This document shows positions 22,197-31,243 of a stretch of DNA of 64,000 nucleotides, piece after piece. Each line of letters begins with the position of its first letter. Position 1 is the stretch's first letter. The position numbers and the translations under genes were made by a program. The notes below the pieces were generated by a model. That model was not told the DNA's origin, did not search any database, and worked only from the letters and a program-made list of their open reading frames with translations. Origin of the DNA: Artemia franciscana (Eukaryota > Arthropoda > Branchiopoda > Anostraca > Artemiidae); contig NW_027062694.1 of the NCBI RefSeq assembly GCF_032884065.1, positions 186,001-250,000 of the forward strand, written 5' to 3'.

Positions 22197-22261
22197 GGGG
22201 GCGCGAAGCGCCCCACCAACTAGGTGTTGGGGTGGCGCGAAGCTCCACCCCCAACAGCTAG
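22197..22261 (+). other. Helitron 3' terminal hairpins and CTAG end
   Basis: There are two hairpins: GGGGCGC-GAA-GCGCCCC type at 22,197-22,214, and GTTGGGGTGG...TCCACCCCCAAC at 22,226-22,255. The second is followed by AGCTAG ending at 22,261. A stem-loop just before CTRR is the Helitron 3' termination signal. Confidence 0.9.
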
Positions 22262-23770
22262 TATCCAATATTAGTCATATGTTTAACAAAATATTATTTA
22301 ACAAAATTAATTTAACAAAATTTCTCCCTTGTTGACTCAAAAGGAAGCCTGAAAAAGAATATCGAATATTAGTCACATGCTTAAGAATAATTTTTATAAA
22401 AATAATTTATAACTTACTTACGTGAAATTGAAGTTTGTTTACATGAAATTGTTTTTCAACAAGGGAATCTGAAAAAGAGTATAGCCATATGCTCAAGAAT
22501 AATTTTTTAAAATAATTTTTAACTTACTTACGTGAAACGGAAGTTTTTTTTTTCTTCTGTGTTGACTCAAAAGGGATCCTGAAGAAGATAAATATCAAGT
22601 ATTAGTCATATGCTTAAGAACAATCTTTTTTTCAAATTGTTTATGGCTTGCTTACTTGAGAAATATTATTCATATTTTTTTTTATTTAAGAATTAACGAC
22701 GCTTTTTGACTTCTATGGTCCCTGCGTCGGATTATTCATATGCTTAAACACAACAGCTCTTTTCAAATAATTTAAAATTTACTGATTTGAAATTGAAATT
22801 TCTTCCTCTTTGTCAACTCATAATTGAATCTTAAATAGAGAAGTATCAAAAATTAGTCGTATTTGGAAAATCTTTTTTTTAATATTCATTAGTTACTCAC
22901 TTGAAACTGCAGTTTTTCCGTACATTTTATATTTTTCATGCTAAAAAGAGAGTCTTAATAAACAATGTGTTTAGTATTAATCAAATAATTCCAGGTTGTA
23001 GTCCTACTCTAAGCAAAATTAGTCAATACCAGGCGAGTAATTAGCTAAAACTACTTCTCTTATTCTAAGCATTAATTTTTTTTTCTATTTATTGGTTTAC
23101 CTTTGAATATTCAATCCTTTAGCAAGCGTTTTGTATTTTGTTTTACTTGTATCTGACTAGTACCTTTATCTTCATGAACAGCAAAAAAAAACTAAAGTGA
23201 CGCGAACGTTACTGCCACTTATAGCCTTTCTTTTAGTATGACGTCATCTTACCTTGTGACTGCATCATGTATTAAAGATTTGCTGTATTTAGTTTGTGAT
23301 ATTTCTCTTTGAAAATGACGTCATCCCATTTTTCGAACACATCATATCTAAAACGTGATTCATAATAGTTGTGCTCTCCGCTCTCCGCTCTCTTTTTCTT
23401 ACTTAAGACGGAATTTTCTTCCGTAATGTTGACTCAAACAAGAAATTGAAAACAGAAATACACAGGAAATTAGTTTTGCTTTAATTTTTCTTTAAACAAT
23501 GGAAACTTCTATGCTCGAAAAAGGTTCTTAACTCCATACTTACTAAAATCTAAAAAAATTCAATCAAATTTTTGACATATACCAAACAAAATTGTTTTTC
23601 TCAAATGATTTTTAACTTACCTACTCGAAATTAAGGTTTTATCCTCTGTGTTGATTCAAAGCACATCCAGGAAATAGTACTGATATAGTACTGTAGTGGT
23701 ATTGAGTTAGATACTTTTCTGATTGACACAAATAATTCCCTAGACTATTCTTAAAACCTGATTTTTTTTT
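22262..23770. repeat. Satellite continuation, right of the Helitron
   Basis: The 127-bp family resumes at TATCCAATATTAGTCATATG and continues with increasing divergence and gaps. Its markers TATGCTTAAGAA and TTACTTACGTGAAA fade out towards 23,700. Confidence 0.75.
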
Positions 23771-23796
23771 AATCTGGACTATTTGAAAATGAAGTT

Positions 23797-24129
23797 TCAA
23801 GTTAAAAAATATATATTTTTACAAGAATAATTACCAAGTGGCAACCCCGTCATAAAACCTATTGGTACTATTTCGTCATAAAACCTATTGATACTATTTC
23901 GAATCCTATTTGGGATGACTTTTAGGCCATTCCAAATAAATATATAAGCAGCAATAATCAATAAACAACTAATAACTATGTTCCAAATCCTTGTGAACTT
24001 GATGAAAAGATCTTTAATCACACATTTCCCACCTTTAAGAATTTCACTAACTTTAATTGGAGAACTGCTGAGCGTTTCGAAAATTTCTAGCCGCTTTTGC
24101 GCCCTACTAACTTCTACTAGCACTAACAA
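23797..24129 (-). other. Unassigned minus-strand frame with one membrane-like segment
   Basis: A 110-codon frame antisense in intron 2. It contains a hydrophobic stretch (IVISCLLIIAAYIFIW) and the odd duplicated pair INRFYDEIVPIGFMTG. A 26-bp tandem duplication (CATAAAACCTATTG(G/A)TACTA units) near 23,852-23,905 lies inside it and would change the frame. I see no confident homology; a resemblance to the first membrane segment of bestrophins is too weak to call. It could be chance. Confidence 0.2.
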
Positions 24130-24207
24130 CGGAGTTCAAAAACCTCTTTATGATAAATTTGTTACGTTTAAGTATTTTGTTTTATAATAATGGCAATTTT
24201 ATTTTAG

Positions 24208-24348
24208 GGACGATCCTGGAGTAAAAACTGCTCACAGCATTAGCCTTGGTTGTCAAATAGGATTTGTCCATCAAGCATTCCAAAAACTAGGTTCTTTGTC
24301 GAATCTAGCAACTCTTACTCTGTGCCTCCATCTACCTCGACTAAGAAG
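24208..24348 (+). CDS. SAC3D1: SAC3-domain protein (SAC3D1-like), exon 3
   Basis: The acceptor TTTTATTTTAG and donor AG|GTATAG bound a 141-bp exon in the same phase as the others. It reads DDPGVKTAHSISLGCQIGFV, then HQAFQKLGSLSNLATLTLCL. This aligns with the SAC3 region 'A......gN..rFFrLl....yL..C' found after the central helices, here with the usual Asn replaced (CQIGFV). It follows an 11.5-kb intron filled by the satellite and Helitron. Confidence 0.85.
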
Positions 24349-25005
24349 GTATAGTAACCTTATCTTTTTAATAGCAAAGGCACGTTCTGATAGAAGTCAG
24401 ATTATTCTTTGGTAGCAGGCTTCTATGTCCCTAATGGAAGAATATGTCTTTATGTGCGCGAATATTCTCTTTGGCCCGGTTTCGAATGAGACTGAAAAAA
24501 TGTATTTCTCCGACTGGAAATTTATACTGATAAAAATAGGGATGGGAATGTGAAAAATGTTCTGATTTCAATTTCACCTTAAAGTACTGGTGCCTATGTA
24601 ATTACCGCTGGTCCTTAGCCAATAGAGGTTTCTATCATGTCAACATCTTTTATCTACAAATAGTGTGACTGCTGAGCGATGCAATAGCCCCTCCGCCGAA
24701 AAAAAAATGTTCGTTTAAAGTTTAGAGGTGGTGCTTGTATTTTAAAACCTTGGTTTTACAAGATAATGTACGCCTCCTATTTATTATTCTTTCCACCTGA
24801 CCACTTTGTGTGGAAGGTTTAGCCGTAGAACTTTGGAAGGTCACTTTTTCACTCGGAAATTTGTGGTTTAGCATATTTTTTTAAACCAGGAAGTATTTGG
24901 AAGGCAACCAATCCCTGTTACTTTATGCACAACGGCAGCCCTGTAAATACCCATGGTATTGGATCTAAATTTTAGAATAACCATCTTGTTCAAAATAGCA
25001 GCTTA
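24349..25005. other. Proximal part of intron 3
   Basis: Intronic sequence with no exon or element recognised. Confidence 0.5.
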
Positions 25006-26960
25006 GGTGGTGGGTCAATTCGAAACTTTCAGGGAGTGTTGGGGACGACTAAGTCATTTTACTTTCAATTCACTTTACATTTTGGTACAATAAGCCCTCA
25101 CAAGACTAGAATTTACTCAAATTGGAATAGTGGTGTTGATGAAAAGTCACTGTATACCCGGGTTAACAAAATGCTGTATCTACAATGTGAGAACAGAAAC
25201 GGGTCAGGGTTCAAATTAGTACTTTATAGATATGTTGGAGGGTCAATCCAACGTCAAACGTTGACTGGGGGGAGGGTATAGAGGTAAATCGAAAGATACT
25301 GTTTATCCGGGTTATAAAAAAAAATATGCCTGCAATATCTCGGAAACTGTTTGAAAGATGGAGTTGGAACTTTCAAGTAGTATTGGAAACTACAAATTTT
25401 ATGTTCAGAATGGAAAGGTGGTAAAGTTGTTTTCTTTCATGTCCCTCTAAACATGTCTGTACTATAAGCCCCCTATGGGAGTTAATTTGTTCGCAGTTAA
25501 GTAGCGATGCAAGGTCCAAGACTGTGAAATAGCCTATCTGTAATATCTTGGGGACGGCTTTGAGAATCAAGTGGAAACCTTCTGGGGATGGCCGGGCAAA
25601 ATGACCCCAAATTTTGAACTGGGAGGAAGGCAAATTTTTTTCCCCTCCCAACTACCCCAAAGAGAGCAGATTCATTCAGGTTATGTCAATCAATACAATA
25701 CGTTTGTCTCCAGTCTGCCTGACGTTTTTGCATTCCAAGTCCTTTTGGGGCTTAGAATCTAGTCACGGTGAAGTAGCAAGGTTTAAAAAAAAAAAAAGAG
25801 TGCTACAACGTTATCAAAATAATATGTCTGCAGTATATTGGAAAGGGTGGATGGGGATTAGTATTATAAAACAAACAAAAATCCCATTTATACACCGATT
25901 GTGGCAGAGGAAAGTGTCAATATAAGCAATTAATTCAGTTTTTCTGAAGTTACAGTCAGTGCGGGAATGTTTGTTTTATAATGTGAGTTTTGTTTCTTAT
26001 TTATTTTATTGTTTATATTTTTTTGTGTTGGTTTAGTTGTCGTGGCATTTTTATAATGTCTTAAAAAAGGTCTTAAATTGTTGGTGTGTAATTTTCTCTT
26101 TTTTTTCCGCTGAGAAAGGCTCCCGGACGTGGGGCCGAAATATTTGGAGTATTTTTATTTTTGTTAGCTAAAGTGTAGTTTATATTTTATTTTGTTCACT
26201 GCTTTATAAAAATTAAACCCGTTTTTTCTTCAATTATTTTTTCGTAAATGGAAAAGCAGTGTGGTCTAAGAAAGTATGTAGTTGAACCTTTAAGTGGCTG
26301 TTTAAGGGGCTACTTGTATCTGGAATTTTTACTTGGGACAGGGGCGAGTAAGTCTACTTACTTGAACAACCTATGCGACCCACAGTCAAGCAACAATGTA
26401 AATCAAAAGACAATGTGCTTGTTGAGCTTACCAGATAGTGTATGATCTGCAATATCCTGAAAATGGTTTGGGAAGTCGATTTCAAGTTTTCGGAAAGTGT
26501 TAGGTAGACTAAAAGGACTGTACGCTTTTAATTGGAGGAAGAGGATAGAGGGGTGTGTGCTAAATTTTCTATGCTCTGATCCTTGTAGGTTTTTTTGCGC
26601 TGTGAGCCCTTTTTGAGTTTCGAACATATGCACGGTAAACTTGCCCGGTAATTCGAAAGAGACTATGCGAGCCCAGTTTGTCAAAGTGACATATCTGCGA
26701 TTTCTTGCAAATGGGTCGGAGCATTGATTTGTGACTTTCTGTCAGTGTTGGGATGTGATAAAGGCACTTCAATTTTTATTTGTTGGTGGCATGAGGGGGG
26801 GGGGCAGGAATCATGTTTTATACCCGGGTTACCGATCTGCATAAAAGTGTTTCCTCTATGAATCCAACTTTTTTCACGGTTGAGTAGTAAGTCAAATTGA
26901 AATGCACAATGTGTAACCATACTATCAAAATAGTTTGTTTTGTTAATCTTGAGAGTTGCT
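25006..26960. repeat. Diverged ~200-300-bp tandem repeat
   Basis: The phrase ATCTGCAATATCTTGGAAA followed by a gap and then TTTCAGGGAGTGTTGGG recurs in degraded form near 25,013, 25,173, 25,323, 25,532, 25,820, 26,437 and 26,688. Near 25,640-25,690 a fragment of the 5.4-7.6-kb array family (CCCCAAAGAGAGCAGAT... GGTTATGTCAATCA) is embedded, in the same orientation as the 60-kb copy. Confidence 0.65.
26110..26215 (+). ncRNA. Possible degenerate hammerhead-like motif
   Basis: CTGAGAAA, then GGCTCC-loop-GGGGCC, then GAAA resembles the hammerhead core CUGANGA - stem II - GAAA, with one mismatch in the first block. It is followed by an AT-rich tail (AAAATTAAACCC). Such motifs occur near ends of some retroelements. 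Stems I and III were not established. Confidence 0.25.
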
Positions 26961-27334
26961 TGTTGGATCCAGTTGTACCTTTCCTGTAGTATTGGAGAAA
27001 GGTGAAGCTCCTGGAGTTTTACTTTTTTTTAAAGGGAGGGATGAGAGGTCAAAATTATTTCGGTCACAAAAATATTGGCTCGCCTGAAAGGTGGCCAAAT
27101 TTTTTTTTTTTTGTAACAGCTTGAAACTTTGGTTTCTTAATTTCCTGGGTTGAGGTGAATCCTAACACCATATAAAAACCTAGAAATACAATTTCATTTC
27201 GCTAAAAAACGGATAAAGACTTTTTTACGATCGGCCAGGATTTGTAATATTTTTCTTGAGCCCAGGCCAAAATGAGTTACTAGACTTCGAATATTTGTCG
27301 TCATCCCAGGTGAAAGAACCGACAGATTCATTAT

Positions 27335-27960
27335 GCACCATGGCCATGAATTCCGTGTTTCTAATACTATTACTAATAAGAATTTACTGCAATATCAAGC
27401 CACCCGAAACCAACTGAGCTACGCATCCTCCTCCTCTATCCCAATCTATTCAAAGGCTCCCTCATTGTACGTTCCAGCAAGTTTCAGTTTCCATTCTTTC
27501 TTATGATCTCCACCTACCCCATTCGAGAACAACCTACTTGTCGTTTAGCCCTAGATGGTGGGCTGAAAAGAACGATCTCTAGCAGCCTGATTCCCATCAT
27601 TGGTAGATCGTGTCCTAGCCACCTAAAAATGTCTCTCATTATAACCTTAGAAGGTTAGATAGAACCACATTTTTCGTAAAGCTTACTGTTTGAAATACGG
27701 TCAATCAGACTGGTACCCAGAAGAATCCGTAAACAATTCCCCTGGAAAGCATCAAATAAATCCTCCTCCGTCAGAGTGCCTTCCTCCGTCAGAAATTCTC
27801 TTCATAGTGTCTACATTTTAGAACCACACTTGACCACTGTCATCACTGTAGTTTCTAACATTCTAATTTTTGGTCGTAGACTCTTCTTCTTTTTCTTCTT
27901 AAACTTTTTTTTAAAATTATATTCGTAAGTTCTTGTTTCAGGCAGACCCCTCTACAGAAA
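27335..27960 (-). mobile_element. RTE-type LINE fragment (RT C-terminus), copy 1
   Basis: The minus strand reads LTEEDLFDAFQGNCLRILLG, then DRISNSKLYEKCG, then RDIFRWLGHDLPM, then VLFSPPSRAKRQVGC. These are the conserved C-terminal blocks of RTE-like LINE proteins (F.r.cLR.ilg..~.DRisN..Ly / RWLGHvlRm / GRP-type). Upstream residues around TVMTVVKCGSKM match the YGSEtW block. Stops are frequent. It lies in SAC3D1-like intron 3. Confidence 0.8.
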
Positions 27961-29939
27961 AAGCTTAACGTATTTTGGTTGTGTGGCACCCAAAAAGGGA
28001 CTCACCAATTATTTCATCTCTGATAGGCTTAAAACTTACAGGGCCTGGGAGATCTCACTGAAGACAAAATATCTTAAAATTTAGTCAAAGAATTTTTTGA
28101 CTCATGATACTTAGCCAAAAAAGCAATATTTTTCCCTGGTTAAGTTAAAGTCAGAGGGTATGTAGACTGGATCAGGGGAAAGTTCCTTGAATCAAAAGGA
28201 GAAAGGGGATGCTCAAAAGAAAATGGAGATATTGGCTGCATCAATGTGTGACGCAACAATATCTAAAAATCCCCTATTGGCTTGATATCTACGGGATATA
28301 GAAATGGTCAAAGGGACCTAAAAAACGAAAAAAATCTGGTCATCGACGAAAAAATTATCAACGCCATCTATTGGTACCTTACACAATGCTAAATCTGTTT
28401 TTATTGCCTTGGCAGTGCTGTTGGATATGAGGCTTGTTTTATAGTCATTTTAGTATTGGAATTTGGTATTTGTTTTACGATTGTGAAAAATCTGTGTTGA
28501 TAATATTATAAAAAATAAACTGGGTTGTGTTACTTGAAAATTTGACACATCAAAATGGGCTAGACATAGTTTTTTTCTGATCTCCCTGAAACTTTCAGGG
28601 TGAGTTGACAGAACCAATTGAACTTTAACAAAGGCAAAAAAGAGAAAGTAGATAGCGAAACTGAACTTTTTTTTTAATAAATGACCATGACATTCATTTA
28701 TTCAGACAAGAATGATTGATTAAAACACACATATATCAAACGTTGTATACAGGATGGAGATCAGGATGGTTACGGCCCTGTAAAATACTAAGAATTCGGA
28801 ATATTTTAGTCTTTATGGTTGAAAAGCCCCTCTGTATTCACCTCAAATTATATGGTAAAATAGTATTGAAACCATATCAGACAAAATCATTGCTGGTTCA
28901 ACATCTGAACTGAATATTCGAATCTAGTTCAAAAGTGTTAGTTTTACAGTTCAAAAGTTTTGTCCTTAAGAAAAACACTAAAAAACTATATAGTCATTCC
29001 TACGAATAGGCTGTAACAATAAAAATGTGTCAATAAAAAGCGAAAAGGAAATAATGTAACTTACTTTTCCAAGAAAAGTAAAGAGTCACATTTAAACCTG
29101 AAACGAGCAGAAATAAATTCATGTAATAATCCAAACTTAAAACAGAGAGAATTTGCTATGAATGAATAAATAAAACCTAAAATGAACAGAAACTACCGCA
29201 AAGAAGACTGGGACTACCGTCCCTTAAACCTTCTAAAGGCTAACCTGCCATTTGCGCTTTACTGGAAACGTTTTATATTTTGGCCTGTCTGTTTTATTTG
29301 TCGTAACATTGAAAATAAAATAAAATCACAATGCTTATTAACGTTTACAAATAAGTGCTATCATAAATAAAAATGGGACTGTGCTACTTCCTTCTCTTGG
29401 ACCTTTGAAACCCAACTGACATGCATTTGGAACACATATAAGGAATTGTGTAGAGAATGCAAATAACAAAAAAGCTATTCTCAAGTCACTTCCTCAGAAA
29501 GAACCCACCCAAAACATTTTGTTTTTTGAAGAGTTGCTAGGAGTTTGAAACTGTTTTCTCAATTTCCAAGGAGCTGCCAAATAGTTATATTGACTGTCTT
29601 ATATAGACTACTTTACTATTGATTTTATTGTCAGAGGTCTATCATAATTAACTCTATTCTATTAAGTAATATTAACTATTAGTTTATCAATCAGATAATT
29701 TGTTGTGTTGGATTTTATTTAATTAGTTAATTACTAATTAAACTTTAACTATTGTTAATTTTTATTAACGGAATCTAGTCGGTTCTAGGAATTTTCTTGC
29801 CAGGTATGCCGTTAATCAGTTTATTCTATTTCAGTAACAGATTCTATTTTCTAGAATTAATTTAGAATTAATTTTCTTAGAATTAATTAATTTCTAGAAG
29901 TAATTCCTATTGACTGAATTACTAATTTTAGCCGTTAAA
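27961..29939. other. Intron 3 interval with a diverged fold-back-family fragment
   Basis: Mostly unrecognised AT-rich intron. Near 29,080-29,215 a diverged stretch (AAAATGAACAGAAACTACCGC... GGGACTACCGTCCC) resembles the left arm of the 63.3-kb fold-back repeat. Confidence 0.5.
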
Positions 29940-30185
29940 TGTTACTACTACTGCTACTACTACTAACAATTTTTCTGCAGTACCATGACGCTTAAGGCTA
30001 ACACAGCTGCATACGCTTTCCCTCGCCCAAACCTATTAGAGGCTTCATTCTTTACCTCCTCCAAAGAAGTTTCAGTTTCCTTTAAATCTTTTCTATGACT
30101 TTTTCATATGCCATTCAGGGACAAACTGCTCTCTGATTGACCATAGATGGAAGGCCGAAAAGAACACTATTTGGCAGTTAGTTAA
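29940..30185 (-). mobile_element. RTE-type LINE 3' fragment, copy 2
   Basis: It begins (as + strand) with a CTA/TAC microsatellite, which is the 3' tail of the minus-strand element, then TTTCTGCAGTACC and GCTAACACAGCTGCATACGC. These match the ends of the copies at 30,815 and 46,035. It stops about 100 bp before exon 4. Confidence 0.75.
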
Positions 30186-30283
30186 GTTACTAGTTGACTT
30201 TTGTTAACCAGTTTTAATCTAATCTATTGATTAAGTTGTCAGGTCTCCAATTGTTTAGTCTAATCTCCTGCATTGCTTTTCAG

Positions 30284-30473
30284 AATCAGTTTGCTCATAT
30301 TTGATAAAGGTTGTCGCTCAAAGAATCTCAGCTACTCGGTTGACGACTGGAAACAACTCTGTTTGTATAACTCAGCCAAAGAAGTAACCGCAGATTGTTT
30401 CCTGTTGAACTTAGCTGTTGATCGTGAAGGTATTCAGTTTAGAGGTCAAGCCAGTCGCGAGAAAATTCCAAAG
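30284..30473 (+). CDS. SAC3D1: SAC3-domain protein (SAC3D1-like), exon 4
   Basis: The acceptor TTGCTTTTCAG and donor AAG|GTATGA bound it. This exon completes the split Arg codon and ends in phase 0. It reads SKNLSYSVDDWKQLCLYNSA, then a Cys-containing helix and NLAVDREGIQF RGQASREKIPK. This corresponds to the SAC3D1 C-terminal half, where a (P/S)L..l..LL.(l/y)D...EA..C...GL.vd...v.F.Rg..... pattern is typical. No stops or substitutions suggest decay. Confidence 0.88.
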
Positions 30474-30814
30474 GTATGAAAAGATTGGTGTGGCGACTCA
30501 TCCTAGCATTTGATGAGCCTTGTAGTTTGTATGGCTTTTCATTTAAATGAAGTTGCAAAAATTAAAATTGTATTAAATTGTATTTATTTTAAATTTATTT
30601 ATTGATACCAAAAACCTAGTCGTATCACCAGTCATGTATTAAGTGATTAATGATTTAATGGAAATGGGATTTTCAAAGAAGGTTTGAAGGTCGCTATAGT
30701 AATTTGATTGGATAAAGGAGGTAAGATTTCTGACCCTTGAAACAAAAGGTCCATCTCAATTCTCCTTTCTTTCCAGAAATAACTGAAAAAGTAATTGAAT
30801 CTAGACTAGTTGAA

Positions 30815-31075
30815 TACTCACTACTACTACTAACAATTCACTGCAGCACCTAGCCGCCTGAGGCCAACACAGCTACGCATGCTCCTCCATTTTAACCTAT
30901 TCTAAGCCTGCCTCTTTACACCCTCCTAGGAAGTTCCCATGTCCCTTAGATTTTTCTTTACGGCATCCTTCTACCCACTGCGGACGACCTGCTTTCCGTT
31001 TAGCCCCAGGCGGTTGGCCAAGAAGGATAGACGTTGGCAATCTGTAAGCCTTTATCTGCAGAACTATCCGCAGAA
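30815..31075 (-). mobile_element. RTE-type LINE 3' fragment, copy 3
   Basis: An ACTACTACTACTAACA tail, then on the minus strand RPPGAKRKAGRPQWVEGCRK, CKEAGLE and MEEHA*LCWPQAARCC. The AKRKxGRPxxxW motif is the hallmark of RTE-type LINE C-termini. It sits in the short last intron of the SAC3D1-like gene. Confidence 0.85.
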
Positions 31076-31177
31076 TCTATTGACATGGTAAATGACAAGG
31101 TTCATTCTTATACTTGACCTCAAACTTGATTAGGAGAAATAAGGAAAACAGTTCTTACAATTTGTCTCTTTTTTTAG

Positions 31178-31243
31178 CATAGAAAATATATTGCCTGTTC
31201 AGGGAATATATACCTGAGAGTGCTAAGAACACAAGAATACTGA
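31178..31243 (+). CDS. SAC3D1: SAC3-domain protein (SAC3D1-like), terminal exon 5
   Basis: A strong polypyrimidine acceptor (TTTGTCTCTTTTTTTAG) opens a phase-0 exon encoding HRKYIACSGNIYLRVLRTQEY and a TGA. After EKIPK from exon 4 this gives a C-terminus placed as in SAC3D1, where a short basic/hydrophobic strand follows the L-P-P turn and the protein ends soon after. The exon is short, so the call depends on splice signals, phase and position. The five exons sum to 346 codons plus stop, close to the size of SAC3D1 proteins. Confidence 0.65.
   Translation, partial: HRKYIACSGNIYLRVLRTQEY

Larger units (their letters stand above)
16957..22261 (+). mobile_element. Helitron, near-complete autonomous copy (5,305 bp)
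   Basis: The 5' end is TCTATATATATA...AAATAAGTTGTCTGTCTG and the 3' end is a GC-rich hairpin followed by AGCTAG. These are the TC and CTRR hallmarks of Helitrons. The flanks are ...GATAAA and TATCC...: removing the element rejoins AAAAGATAAA to TATCCAATATTAGTC, which matches the surrounding satellite consensus, so it inserted between A and T without target duplication, as Helitrons do. Inside is one long + strand reading frame for a Rep-Pif1 helicase protein, broken by two in-frame stops near the N-terminus, one frameshift near 19,610, a stop at 20,101 and a frameshift at an A-run near 21,360. Non-functional now but recently whole. Confidence 0.95.
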
